Source: Chaunax sp. Z400 (taxonomy: Eukaryota > Chordata > Actinopteri > Lophiiformes > Chaunacidae). Taken from it: DNA of 64,000 nucleotides. Position numbers and translations under genes: made by a program. This document shows positions 1 to 11,600 of this stretch, one piece after another. Every line of letters starts with the position of its first letter. The stretch's first letter is position 1. The stretch is from positions 18,953,001 to 19,017,000 of the forward strand of contig CM075188.1 in the NCBI GenBank assembly GCA_037577475.1, in the 5' to 3' direction. Under the pieces are notes generated by a model. The model did no database searches. It saw nothing but the letters and a program-made list of their open reading frames with translations, and was not told where the DNA came from.

Positions 1-1048
1 CAGACTTTGCCTTCAGTGTACATTCCAAAGGCAGTTTTCTGGTTCCTAGTCTCAAACACCTTTGATGCAGTCAGTTTTCAGGCAATTTGACACACTAAGA
101 TAAACTCAGCTCCTTCTTCTGCTCTCATTGAAAATACTCCATTAGTGAGCAAAATACTTGAGAACTTGTTGTGGGAGATGGCGTTAACAGCTTTAGTATA
201 CCAAGCCCCGCTCCCTTAAGTATTAATCTGCCCTGCTTATCTCACCACTTTGATCGAGGTTGCGTACTGCTCTTACAGTCTAGACTCAAGTTCTTTTCAA
301 ACTTTAAAGGGCTGAAAAAAAATCACATTTGGCATTCCTCCTCTCTGCCTCATTACAGCCATGTTTTCACAGTTGCCTCTGTTCAGGAACTAATGGTAGT
401 CAAGTTTATTGAAGCAAACCAGAGCAAATAAATAGCTTATATAATATTTGCCTATATAATCCAGGACAGTTAATAAACCCCCTGGCTATATGGAAACATG
501 TTGTTTCCCATTCCTCCACTCATCAATTTTGGCCAACCTCAGTGCTCTTTAGTCATCTTGGCCTACTTAACTGCTACTGAAGTTGCTTAAGGACCAGGAA
601 AATTCACTGTATTTATTTCTTTTTATCTCCATCTTATCCACCTGGTATAAATATGAGCAACTTCAGCTTCATCTGTGTTTAGCAAGGGATGGAGTACATG
701 ATTTGTTTACACCGTGGCTTTAAGAGCTCGGTAAAAGTATTTGTGAGAAAGTTTTTTATCTGAGGCTGCACACGCACTGGCTGCTTTTCAAACAAATGCT
801 AGCGAGGATAGTTGGGCCACAGGAAAAGGAAATTATGCCTCCATCTTTTTCTGTAATAATCTGCCATAAAATGTTGAGTTCCCTTAATCACAGAGGTTGA
901 AAAGGAGATTCACAGCAGTTACAGGAAGTGAATGATGGAAAGGAGAGAGGGATCAAATGAATTTTTACTAATTGTGCCACAGAGCTGCCCAGTTTTTTGC
1001 AGAGGCAGTTCACTGCTGGCCACTGAAAAGCTTTTCTAAAAATAAAGT
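1..1048. other. Non-genic AT-rich sequence, nothing recognised
   Basis: I see no coding exon, RNA gene or recognisable repeat here. The sequence is AT-rich with few CpG dinucleotides. An 86-codon open frame at 171-431 has no recognisable domain and is the length expected by chance in such sequence. A TATAAATA string lies near 646-653, but nothing around it supports a promoter. Confidence 0.5.
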
Positions 1049-1364
1049 CGGACTCACATTACACAGTAATTGGACCGATTTCACCCTAAATCACCCCTCC
1101 CAATAATTGCAGGAGAAATCTGGTCTGGAACTGTGGTTGGTACCGATGTTCGGCCCAGATTATCTGGTAATCGGATTCAGTCTTACACCTCCCGATATTG
1201 GACATTTTGTTGATGATCCGGATCCGGATCTGAATATGGGAATTTTTTGAAGGGCCTTGGCGGAGGTTTGCACAGTTTGAGCACTCTTGTTATGTGTATG
1301 ACGCAACCTGACTTCAAAATCGGGAAAATTGGGATTTTAAAACTCCTGTAGTGTGAACTCCACC
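1049..1364. mobile_element. Decayed non-autonomous DNA transposon with terminal inverted repeats
   Basis: The left end (from about 1050) reads GGACTCACATTACAC. The reverse complement of the right end (to about 1364) reads GGAGTTCACACTACAG. Both are followed inward by a CCGATTT(C/T) block. These look like diverged terminal inverted repeats of an element of about 315 bp. The interior is clearly richer in CpG than the flanks, as expected for inserted DNA. No transposase is encoded, so it would have moved with enzyme supplied elsewhere. 'Moderate copy number fish MITE' is inferred from a remembered 'tagtgtgaac' end type. The superfamily cannot be assigned and I did not find a clear target-site duplication. 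Confidence 0.42.
1211..1292 (+). repeat. Nested 3'-end fragment of the CCTCCGCCAAGG-type interspersed repeat
   Basis: The segment contains GATCCGGATCCGGATCTG, then a T-rich stretch, then GGCCTTGGCGGAGG and GAGCACT. In forward orientation this order matches the remembered 3' end of a fish interspersed repeat whose ends carry GCCAAGG / CCTTGGCGGAGG. The same family appears here at 7882-8160 (reverse), 42110-42138 (reverse end fragment) and 48708-48937 (forward). It lies inside the transposon at 1049-1364, which suggests a nested insertion. The identification comes from memory of the consensus, not a search. Confidence 0.5.
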
Positions 1365-3175
1365 TAAGGGGTGCTTAAGGTTCAGGGTTTCAAACTGCTG
1401 GCGTGTTTCTTCATACCTTAAGCAGCTTTTCTCTATGAAGCAGGATTTTAGGTTATGTTGTTAGTCCCGCCCCTCTTTCCAACAGCAGATTATGTCCACA
1501 TACATACAGCCAGCACATCCAAGTTAAAGTAAACTTAGCAGTAATCACGGTGTTTTTGAAGTACGTGTAAAATCTTTAAAAATAGATACCTCACTTCTGT
1601 TGAACGCTGGAACAAAATGAACTTCACTAAGAGTCATTTTCCAGAAAAGACACCAAGTTCTCAGGCTTGCCCACAGGGGCAGCTTCCTGTGCTATTGACC
1701 ACATAAATGCCCTTACGGTATGATACTCCTGCTGCAGTCCCTGCCCTAGTTTTTAAAACTCCTGGTAGACACAGCTATGGCTTCCAGATGCTGTCTCCAG
1801 TGTGGTTTTGGGGAAAAGAAAGGAACTTATCTCATAATATGGGTGGGCTGCACAGGAGAAGCCTGGAAGGTGAGAAATTATATTAGCACATCTTTGTAAA
1901 TCAAAGCCCTCGAAGCAGTAAAAACAGACATTTAGTTAAAATGTGTTACAAAATATAGAGCACAGATTGCCAAAACTCCTCTACAACTTTCTTTCTTCAT
2001 GTCAAAACAATATGATACAATACTGTATAGTGGATAGCAAAAAGGAAGAAGGGCTTATCATGGTGATTACTGTTTATCAGTCATCGGATCATGCATATTA
2101 ATCCTTATTTGGAGGTTTTCTCCCACTATTTTTTTCCCCAGACCTCCATATGGTGCTTTATTGACACACAGAACAAGTTGTATGAATTTATTCATTTATT
2201 TTGGGAAATGGAGTGGAAAATAGTGTTTCTGTGCTAATTTAACCAGCTCAAACAATCAGTCTGAGGAAAGAAATTCCAAAGAAGCAACATTAAATTGTCT
2301 CAGTGCGCATGATCCTTATCATGTGCACTCTTGCCCATGCATGCACACATCAGGAGAAATGCTGCATCATAGGCTACGTCTGTGGGGTTCAAACTCAAAC
2401 AATATCACGTTGATGAAAGAAAGCAATGCTGCTGGCTTTTGTGCGTAGACTTTAAAGACATTTAATGGTAATTTCTACAAGTGTTGAGGAGGATGAGTTT
2501 TATAAGTGTCAGTCCTTCTGATCTTTATTCCTGTGCAGTATAAGCTTCAAGGAGTTCCTGGGACTGAGCTGAGGGCTCAGTGCTGTCAAGACGTTACATT
2601 TAAAATGAGCATTTAGAATCATTGACATTCAACAGCCCAACCGAGTTTGTCATTTCATTTTTTTTTTCTCCAAAAACATCCCAAATGCCACTCTCTTATA
2701 CTAACCCTGGGAAAGGATACCTTTCTCCCCAGAGGCTGTTGAAGAGGAAAAGCCTTATTGAGAAATGCACGGGAGGGAAATGCATGGTATTCATTCAAGA
2801 TAGGCAGGACCCAAATGCCTGTGCCACCAAAAAGACACAGCTGTCCTCAGCCTCTCAGGCTGTCATACTCTATGTTTCTCATCTTCAAGGACTTCTGGCT
2901 CTGCCAAATTTATCTTCCTCTCCATCTTCCACGCTCTCATCCACTTCCTCTTGGAAACTCTTTATACTCTCTCTTTCACCGCCTTAATTTCCCCTCTCAA
3001 ATTTCCCTTTGACTTCCTCTCTTTCACGCTCCAAGTTTTTCTCACACTAACCACCTCTTCTCTTTCTGCCTCTGAACTTTGTCTTCCTTCTGGTGGAATT
3101 AGGTTTATACTGTAGAGTGCTGGTGAGATGTTTATTAGCAGTTGGTGTAGAGAGACGCATGGGCACATAAAGACC
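1365..3175. other. Non-genic sequence; pyrimidine-rich block near its end
   Basis: No gene is recognised. The part from about 2911 to 3093 is strongly pyrimidine-biased on the plus strand (runs of TCTTCC and CTCTTTC), which explains the Ser/Leu/Phe-rich open frames there. A GC-box-like CCCGCCCCT lies near 1467, without other promoter signs. A short hairpin at 2302-2329 is listed separately. Confidence 0.5.
2302..2329. repeat. Imperfect 12-bp inverted repeat with 4-nt loop
   Basis: AGTGCGCATGAT (2302-2313) and ATCATGTGCACT (2318-2329) are inverted complements except at one position, which would form a G-T or A-C pair. They are separated by CCTT. The structure could form a short hairpin. There is no evidence that it is transcribed or functional. 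Confidence 0.5.
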
Positions 3176-3254
3176 GGGAAACATATTGACACCAATGTCA
3201 CATGAACCTGGGGGAAACACATTGACACCATGGCCACATGGTGTCAATGTGTTT
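3176..3254. repeat. Direct duplication plus perfect 18-bp inverted repeat
   Basis: Two 29-bp direct copies lie at 3176-3204 and 3212-3240, differing at four positions. The first 18 bases of the second copy's core, AAACACATTGACACCATG (3215-3232), are followed after GCCA by their exact reverse complement (3237-3254). The block therefore contains the motif twice in direct and once in inverted orientation. This fits a local template-switch or duplication event. It does not resemble a gene and I assign no function. Confidence 0.75.
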
Positions 3255-3844
3255 ATAACAATCACGTGAAGGTCTGATTAATGTTTGAGTTATTCAGAGG
3301 GACAGACAGGAATTTGCCTGTGGGTGTGTGATTGAAAGAGCACTGAAAATAGAGACACTACAAATATTAAATAACAGAGTTTATATCTTTCTCCAGTGTT
3401 TGTAAGTCATATAATACTGTATGAGTATTTCACCAAAACCCTCTATTTTTGACCATTTTACCTAATATGAGGCTAATATCTGTGTAATTACCTTTACATT
3501 TCATATTCTATGACATAAGTGAGAGTTTAGGGTGATTTCTCGAACTGGCCTTATTCCCTCTACCTGTCCTTGGATGAGACATCTGAGTCTGAATTCAAAT
3601 GTTTTTTCTCTTTTTAATGAATACCTACTGGCAATTAGAGAACTGTTGAAATGCCTCTGCTTTACTGTCTGGAAAACACACTATAATCTTACAATATATT
3701 CATAACTTGCATGACGTCACATTTACTTATTTACTGGCTCTTTTGCCTTGGCATTGAGTCCTGTTACAGGCCACCATACCTGTTGCCCATTTTGTGGATC
3801 AATCTTATTGTGTTTGATACTTACATTGTCAATTTATGAGATAC
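3255..3844. other. Non-genic sequence, nothing recognised
   Basis: AT-rich, CpG-poor sequence with no recognisable exon or repeat. A consensus cAMP-response octamer TGACGTCA occurs at 3712-3719. One isolated site is not evidence of regulation. Confidence 0.5.
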
Positions 3845-4125
3845 TATTCTTTATTTCTTTATTGGCATCCCCATTAGCTTCCACAAATGGGCTGCTAGTG
3901 TTCCTGGTATCCATTCAAAAGAAATGACTATCAAGTTACACTAACAATATTAAAAAATTATACCAGAATTAAGGCCACCAAAAACTGACAAACAAAGCAA
4001 ACTAAAAAATAAGTGCATTAACACTGAATATGAAACAATTAACGATACTAACCTACACTAAAACAAGTGAAAACAAAGATGTCATCACATATACAGCAAC
4101 GAAACTTACAAGAAATCAAATGTAT
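3845..4125 (-). mobile_element. 3' end of a LINE-like retroelement, antisense to the plus strand
   Basis: Read on the minus strand, the segment ends in a tail of AATAAAG-like units. Just before it lies a block around 3866-3915 corresponding to 'ACCAGGAAcactAGCAGC...CTAATGGGGATGCCAAT'. This block resembles a remembered fish LINE 3' end with 'aggaagagtagctgct...ctaatggggatcc'. The A/C-rich sequence to about 4125 would be the upstream 3'-UTR part. No reverse transcriptase frame is present, so this is a 5'-truncated copy. The clade (for example L2 or RTE) cannot be stated from sequence alone. Confidence 0.48.
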
Positions 4126-5569
4126 CCCAGCTTTAGAGACGGCGGTAATCACTGTAACATCTATTTGTAGCAACATTTTGAAAGAAAATCTGTTTCATCT
4201 GTCTGATATTGATGGGAAGCATCTTCCGAGCAAAAGAAGCCTGTGAAAACCAGTTCTCATCATGCAATGTATTTGTGGACTTTGCACCATCAAAGTAGCA
4301 CTGCTCACTTGACATGTATTATCCTATAGTAAAAACCTGAATATACAGAATTAGATTATCACAAAAGAAATTCTAGTTTATATTTAGCTTAGATGAAAGC
4401 TGTTATGCTTATCAGAGACCTTATACACATTAATTCTTAGTATCACTTGCATACATGTGTATACAGTACATGTATGCTATAGTCTCAATGTTGTAAAGAA
4501 AAATACCTTTTCCTTATTCAACAGACAATCAATTTAAAGATTTAGGCTACTTTCTGTTACTTAAAACATCCATATATGTACTACCTTCCTCTACCTGCTC
4601 ATTTTGAAAGGTGGGACAGTATCTATACTGTATACAGTATCTGTATATATACACTGCGCGGAACCCTCAAACTCCCAGGACTTTGATATATATATATTGT
4701 ACTAGTATTATGTTAAATCTGTGGTTTGGGCCTTGTAAGTAGAAAAGAGAGAACTCTTTGAAGTTTAAAATGCACCATGTAATCTTTTGGAAAATAAATC
4801 GTATCAAAAGTGTCATCATTTAGGTTCGAGCAGATGATAAACTGTAAATTTTGTCCACCAGTGTCTTATTACTAAAAGTTGATATGATTTGTTGTTACAC
4901 TGAAGGACATTTGTGCTATTTTTGTTTTGAAACTGTGGCAATCTTATCTTTGTAAGTTCTTGAAATGATCAGTAATTCCTCATCTATTTAGATAATGGAC
5001 AGTCATAATGAGGACCATGAGACAGAAATGATGCTTGCAGATGTGGCTGCCTGCATGACTTAGACATGAATGGAGTTTCCAAGTCGTAAATGTTGGGATG
5101 TTTTAATGTAGGTTTAAGAGTTTTGGCACAGGAATTGTAGCCTGTGGGGTCACTGGATGATAATTCATGCAGATCACTGTTAAACCTCAACAGACAAAGG
5201 GCGCTTTCTTAACACTTCTTATGCCAAATTCAAGATGTATTTCCTTTTTCTAACCACAGTATGGCACTCTTCAGACTGAAAGGTAACTCTTTTCTGACAG
5301 CTCTGTTTTCTGATGTGACATTTTGAGGCATCATGTGAGCAACATGGGAGACCCTCATGATCTCCTTGCAAAGTCTTGTATTTATTTTTAATGATGAATC
5401 CCGTCCATGACAAACCAACCACACATGCCATCAGTGGTGGGTGCTACAATGCAGCACAGCTGGGTTGAGAAGAGCTTCCTCTGAAATCAGAACACAATTT
5501 GACCAAATCCCCTCCCCTCCCATCTCTGTTTTTTTTCCTTCTTTCTTTTTTTCTTTTTTTTATTACAAG
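4126..5569. other. Non-genic sequence ending in a strong polypyrimidine tract
   Basis: No gene is recognised. Around 4615-4665 there are TACTGTATACAGTA-type palindromic AT strings. From about 5525 to 5564 the plus strand is almost pure pyrimidine and ends in ATTACAAG, a good 3' splice-site shape. It leads into the exon-like frame described next. Confidence 0.45.
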
Positions 5570-5950
5570 GCCCCTCTCCTGAAGATCCCCACTTGGTGGT
5601 TGCTCTCCCCAGTCAACATTGAGACTGACATCAGCGTCACCATCTCATTACTTTCCAAAGGATCTGGGAGGTCAGTGCTATCAAGTGGAGTGGTGCTATA
5701 AAATAAATTGAATGTTCCGCTGAGGCAAATGTTGAAGGTGATGGACAGAGAGGGCTCCCAGAACGACAGCTCTCACCAGCTCCCCTGGGTGCTACAGACT
5801 GGGACCTGGGCTGAGCAGCTGGAAGACTGGCTGGGAAAAAGGTTGCAATCAGAATTAAACATGAGCAACCCGACCAGTGTGGTATGCTGGCTATCCGTCA
5901 CTCTCTGCAGCTCGGAGAGACTACCTGTGCACGTCCAGCGGGGCTGTCAG
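5570..5950 (+). pseudogene. Exon-like open frame of 127 codons with one internal stop, unknown product
   Basis: The segment starts right after a long polypyrimidine tract and AG. It ends at CTGTCAG followed by GTACTGG, a plausible 5' splice site. One reading frame runs through exactly 381 bases, phase 0 at both ends, and is broken only by a TAA at 5699-5701. Codons on both sides of the stop favour C or G in the third position (for example AAG ATC CCC, GAC ATC AGC GTC ACC ATC, CTG GAA GAC TGG CTG), unlike the surrounding AT-rich DNA. The predicted residues include PTWWLLSPVNIETDISV before the stop and WAEQLEDWLGKRLQSEL after it. I recognise no domain. It could be a decayed exon, an exon of an unknown gene with a premature stop, or chance in a locally GC-richer patch. 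An AATAAA follows the stop at 5702-5707. Confidence 0.3.
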
Positions 5951-7881
5951 GTACTGGAAAAGACATACTTGGCTGCGCAGAGGTGGAATCAGAATTGCAA
6001 ATGGAGAAAGATAGGGGAAAAGAGAATAAAACCAATTGATGTGGAGTGAACACAGTAGAAAGACACAGAGGGATGGTCTGTATTTCTCTGGTTTTGGCCA
6101 AAGATAATGTGTAATAGTTACACTTGTCATTTCAGTATGATTTTTGAACACTGATTCTGAAAATCAGTGGTTGTAATTTATGAGCAAAAAAAATTAAATG
6201 AAGTTCTTTTCTTCTTCTTCTTCTCTTCATGTATGAATTTAAAGCCTATTTTTCACATTGTCTCATTTATACCAAAGTCTTTTTATTCAATGTTTGACTT
6301 CTCAGTGGTTGTCTGAAGATTTTTGCCTGTTGAAATGCTTTCATTTATAGTATTTTAGAATTTGTTATATATTACGGAAAACAATTAGGCAATTCTAATG
6401 ACTAAACTGCAATTCAAAGTCGTAACTAGTTTGATTTGATTGTGATTATACCACATCATATATGGTTGCAACAAATCAAAGCATAAGGATGCCTACTTTC
6501 CCATTAGCATACACTGACAAATGCCTGCTTTAGAGGTTTTTACAGTGGATAAAGTGGCCTTGTCCATTAGGAATTAGCTCTGTGTGTTTTGAATCTTTGC
6601 TGCCTTTGCATCACATATTTTTATTTCATTTAATCACTTAATTTTGGAGAGGCATAGAATCAGTCTAATTATTTGACTATTTGATTTTAGTGTAGCTGCT
6701 AATGTAGCAGTGTGGCAGTGGCCTTCATGCTTGGCACAGAGACAATTTGAAATGTGAGCGCCATTATATGTATTCATGACCTCATAAATGGCATATGTTG
6801 TTAGTTATAGGGAGTAACTACTTTAAATGTGGATGTACTGACATATGGTTCGGTAATTATTTGCCTGTAATGAAAGAAATAAGGCATGATGAGTCACACA
6901 AATTGTTTAAAAAAACTAAAGGAACAGGGTGGCTGGTTTAGATCTTTCTTTTTTTTCGGGGGGAGAGCATTTTTTCAAGAAGTGGCCATCACAACCCAGG
7001 ACCTATTTAATTTCCAAAAGAGGGATCTGCATTGCTCGTTGGTTTCCCAGAAACACCAGAAAAGGGTTAAGCTTCTGTTCAAAATGACTGTTCCCCAGTG
7101 TATTGCTGAAGCAGCAATTTGTCGGAAGAAGCAAATCCATTTAGCCGCAACAGAAAGGTGGAGGGCCGACTGATGTAAGGTCTACGGCTATTTTTAAAAG
7201 GAGTAAATAATTTTTGTATGCTGAAGGTTATTTTAAGTGAGGATGAAATGGCTCTATACGTATTCCAAGGATGGAAATTCTGCTTGAGTTAAAGTTTATT
7301 CTGTAATTGTGGGCTAGACAAGCTCCACATTTTCTTGTCATATATTAAGACATGTTGTCCCACTTCTCTGCTTGATACCAGAGGACTAACTCCCTTCTTA
7401 ATTGCTTGAAAATTTCAAGTCTTCTGTTTGGACTGGGTTGTCTGTTCTGCCAAAGTAAACACTGGTTTGGACTGCACAGCATGTGGCTGCTAGGAACACT
7501 GTAAAAACTGATGATCTAAACAAGTATAATAATCTTTCAAAGGAAGATTCATTGACTTAATAAAGCAAATTCCCCTGCCTGTCTTGAAAAGCAACTTTGT
7601 ATTTATTTACATTATTAATAACTAAATGTATCAGTTGGATACAGTGGACATGTCTGGCTTAGATTTGTCAAGATTAACGCACATATTATAAGCAGTAGTA
7701 TGTCAAGACAGAAACATTTAAGGTCAAACACTCATCAGTGTTTGCCACTCATTTATAAAATAATTCTGTGGTGAATAATCATTATGATAATTTCAACCAT
7801 CAGACAAGTACAACCCAACTTTGAAGTAATTCAGTTGAACTTTAGTATTACTGGTCAAATGTGTCATCAAAACTGATATAA
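5951..7881. other. Non-genic AT-rich sequence
   Basis: No gene is recognised. The frame described just before continues open to 6049 but loses its coding-like composition after the donor-like GTACTGG. A short CTT repeat lies near 6210-6228, and mixed T and G runs near 6948-6963. Confidence 0.5.
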
Positions 7882-8160
7882 CTAGAACGTCAGTCTGTAA
7901 ATCGCATATCTCTGCCAAGGCTGAGCAAGTCTTTCAGCGTGCCTGACCCACGCCACAACCCCCCACATAGTTTTGTGGAAATCAGTTCAGTAGTTTTTAT
8001 TTCAATGAGGGAAAATTTTGAAAAATGCCATATCTTAGATTGTTCTCCAGATCTGTAACAAAATGTAATGGCTTCTTTTCTGGCCCACGTCTCTGTCATT
8101 GTTTCTCAGAAATCTGTTTAGTAGTTCACACGGGTGAAAACATGACCTCCTAGGCGAACC
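7882..8160 (-). repeat. Reverse-oriented copy of the CCTCCGCCAAGG-type interspersed repeat
   Basis: The plus strand begins CTAGAACGTCAG...ATCTCTGCCAAGGC and ends GGTGAAAACATGACCTCCTAGGCG. The interior reads TTTTGTGGAAATCAGTTCAGTAG. On the minus strand these become the remembered family features in the right order: a GGAGGTTATGTTTTCACC-like start, a CTACTGAACGGATTT-like middle, and a CCTTGGCGGAGGT...CTAG end. It appears diverged and internally rearranged. The same family occurs at 1211-1292 and 48708-48937. No protein is encoded. Confidence 0.55.
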
Positions 8161-8251
8161 TACTAGACTATTTGCAAATATTCAAATAGTCCAATTTTAC
8201 TGTGGTGTAGCATATGTCATCAACCAATATTGCAACCAATATTTTTTTCAG

Positions 8252-8615
8252 CGCGGACGTTAATCTTCATGTACTCTATCTATGAATACTGCAACACGCT
8301 GCATGCTTCTGCAAACGTCAGAAATAAACCAGTGCAGGAGAAAGTCAAATATGGTCACACAAAACTGAACTTCAGGGCTAATAACGTTACATCTCCGACA
8401 TCCTCGGCTCAGTTGTTCTGCCTGGCTCGTCAACCTCGAACCAGCACAGCCAGAAGAACCTAACAGCAGCAGCAGATGCTTTTAATCTGACTTTGACTCC
8501 TTTCGAATATTATTATAGTTTGTTAAGTATGTTGGGAGACAGTTTTAAGGTTAGGTTTGTTTCAAACGTCCTCATACAGGAAAGCCACGAGGCGGAGACA
8601 GATTGCACTCTTTTG
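8252..8615 (+). other. CpG-retaining segment between splice-like sites, possible non-coding exon
   Basis: The segment follows ATATTTTTTTCAG (3' splice-site-like) and ends at TTTTG followed by GTGAGT (5' splice-site consensus). It holds about a dozen CpG dinucleotides in 364 bases, while neighbouring DNA is CpG-poor. The longest frame, 77 codons from 8230 to 8463, has no recognisable domain. Immediately upstream, a 12-bp unit CAACCAATATTG/T is repeated in tandem at 8221-8244. The segment could be an exon of a non-coding transcript, a relic of inserted DNA, or a small unmethylated regulatory island. The sequence does not decide between these. Confidence 0.25.
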
Positions 8616-11600
8616 GTGAGTTTGAATATATTCTGAATGATAGGGTTGATCTTGAAAACTGTAGAAACTGCTAATTTTGCTGTAATTTGTGTGACCTTGG
8701 CTATGTTTTAACACTTTTGCTCACTGTGGTTTTGTTGACTTTAGTCCAGGTTGCACACCCTCTTTGACGTGAGATAGGTATTAGTTCCAAATAAAATGTA
8801 ATAGGCTAGTTTTTCAAAGAGGGCTGGTGTAGGTCACACGCACACAAAAAAGAAGAAAAAAAACCCAAACTAACAAAAAAAAAAGGTTGCATAAACCCTA
8901 GGCTTCAGTTAACAAAGTCTATCACTGCAATTATAAGTACTATATAATCTTGGCATCATAATAAAAGTAACACTTGTGAGATTTCTGCAGAGGTTTTAGA
9001 ATCAGTATAGATGTGACTGTGTCACTGTGTAATTTCCTGCCTCATATAATTTTATATTTTAGAGTGAATTATGATGATTAAATTATCATGTTACTCCCTG
9101 GAACTTCTGCTGCTCATCTGGAACATGTGGAATGCTTTTTGCAAGCTCTGTCTGTCAAGTTTGTTTGCCTTACAATATGTTGGTCTCATCACTGACTGTA
9201 GCTGCTCTATTTTCATTTACCTTGTGTTCCATATTGTCTCTCTGTCTCCCCATGTGTGTGCGTGAGATATATAATGTACAAAACGCGAGGAGTTTGTAGC
9301 AGATGAGTTCAAGTGACAACGTGAATCATTTGTAATAGCATACATTGCATTGCCTAAACTCAGCAGTGGTGATCGTGACAAAAGGGGATTAAGTTCTATG
9401 TCTAACCTTAACGTAATCTAATGCATGCGATTTGTCAGTCTACACACGCACATGTATCGCCTCCCCTCCCACACACACACACACACACACTTCTAAGATG
9501 AATCGAGCGACTTTTAATGCAAAACTTTTCCAATTCATTTCCACACTTAGAGTGCAGAAAGTCAACACAAGCTTGCGCACATTGTCAGACATACACATCA
9601 ATGTACACTGACTATATAAAACACCTGCCTGGAGGCTTAGATTGAGACAGTCCAGAGCCAGACAATCTTTGGCTCACTTCCCCCAACACCACAAAAGGAA
9701 AATCAAAATAGAGCACTCTTGAACTGCAAGCCTTGGGTCTTTTATGACAAGTGCTATATAATTGTGCTGTCTGGGCTAGATTATTTATTGTATGTCAAAA
9801 ACTGTGTCAATTATTTGTCTTCAACCCACTGTCACGGACTGTTTTATTCTGATTTATGCATATTAATACCAAGTAATTCACTGGTATGCCGAGTTCGCTC
9901 TGTGTTTTTGATTATGTTTTCATCACTGTTTTTCTAATGCATCAATGTATTGTAAACCAATTCAGCCACTGGCGCCCTGGATGTATTCTGGCATGAAACA
10001 GCAAGAGCAGCATTTAGCTTCCAACCCCCCCTTTTCTACCCCTGCAAGTAAATGTTTAAATATGTTGCAGTTTTGTTTGAAGGACCGTGTCACCGCACAA
10101 GGCTAGTCAGCAGATGCCTTCAAGATAAGAGCACACCTTTTAGTTATAGGATTTACTGGCAAACTTTTTTTTTCCAGTGTTGTGGTTTGGCCAATCGTTT
10201 GTAAAAGAATGCAGCTTTGTCTCACAGAGACAAACACTGTTCCACAGTCATTGGTAACGCAGCTCAAGGCCACCGTGTTTAAAATTCTTTTGAAAATGGT
10301 TTATAAGAAATCCAGGTTTACCTCCACTGGATCCAATGATTGATTTTGTGCTGTTCTGGGGACAGGAGAGGCCACAGTTAAATCTCTGTAACTTAATACA
10401 CTTTTTGACCATTTGACCTTTGGTATTCATGTGTGTGTTTCAAGACTGATTGTCTTATTGATGAAGAGGATCCTCAGCTGGATACATAGACTCTGGTCAG
10501 AGGTATCCCCACTCAGATCATCCGACTACTTTGTTGTTATTTCTGTTCAAATTACTTAACCATCCAAACCTTACATGGTTAGAGTTGCTTGAAGAGCCAT
10601 CATCAAGAGGCAAATGGAAAAATAAAATAAAATAATAAATGTAGAATAGAAATGTCCTCCCTCTAATTAGTTTTGTCCTCTGGGGAAGGGCGATGGAATC
10701 TTTTTATATTTGGTCTTTTGAACTCCCCATAATGGAAGGCAGGGTGCTATTTACTCTCACATATATTTGTGTTTCCTGTAAAAACAGTCAGGTAGGGAGG
10801 GACTTGCCATGGGTATTGATTTGCTTTTATTAACACCAACTGCAATAGCATTGAGCCTGTGCTATGTACGTAGGGCATGTCCATGTTAAACCATAAATAT
10901 TATGGGTACAAAGTAAGGCCAGGACACAAGACAGGCACACAAGATATTGCACCTGCAGTGAAATGCTTGCATGATGTCAATGTGAATATCAACAGGTTAT
11001 TTATTTTTGTGCATTTGACGGAGAAGATGGGAGAGAAATGAGAGGGGTAGAAGGTGGAGGGGACAGCAAGAGCTTGAGACCGACCACTTGCTCAAGCATC
11101 ATTGATGCAGGTGAAGCTGAACCAGTCCATATATGGGTAAACATAGAAAATCTGGCAGGGACCCAGAATATATGCACTGTGTTCATGAGTGTGTACTTTG
11201 CACAACTAAGTAGTTTTAACAGTCGTGTGTCTGCATTATACTTTTATAATTTGATGTAAAATTTCATGTGGAATTGATATACTGTATATATATATATACT
11301 GTATATATTTTTTTTTTACAAAGTTTGAACTACGTATTTCCCAAGTTACCTTAATTTTTTTCCTTTATTTGTTGTAACTTCTTCTAGTGGTGTGGTAGTG
11401 TGCAATAAGTGCAGTTTATCGAGTCATCCTCTCCTTGTGATCACTTCATTATAAGTGTTTTGCATGAAAATAAATCACTAAAAATTTGATACACGCGCAT
11501 AGTCTCTATCAGCTCTTGCCACTGCGTGCAAAAAGATTTCTAGCGGAAACAATGGCCCAGTTTCAACAAATTCAGTGAATAAAGTGAAAGTGTCTTTGTG

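Noticed and set aside
3712..3719. Consensus TGACGTCA site
   Set aside because: Single octamer in a CpG-poor non-genic region; no supporting context.
9613..9620. TATATAAA box followed by possible start region near 9640
   Set aside because: No initiator, CpG island, exon or transcript evidence; such strings are expected in AT-rich DNA.
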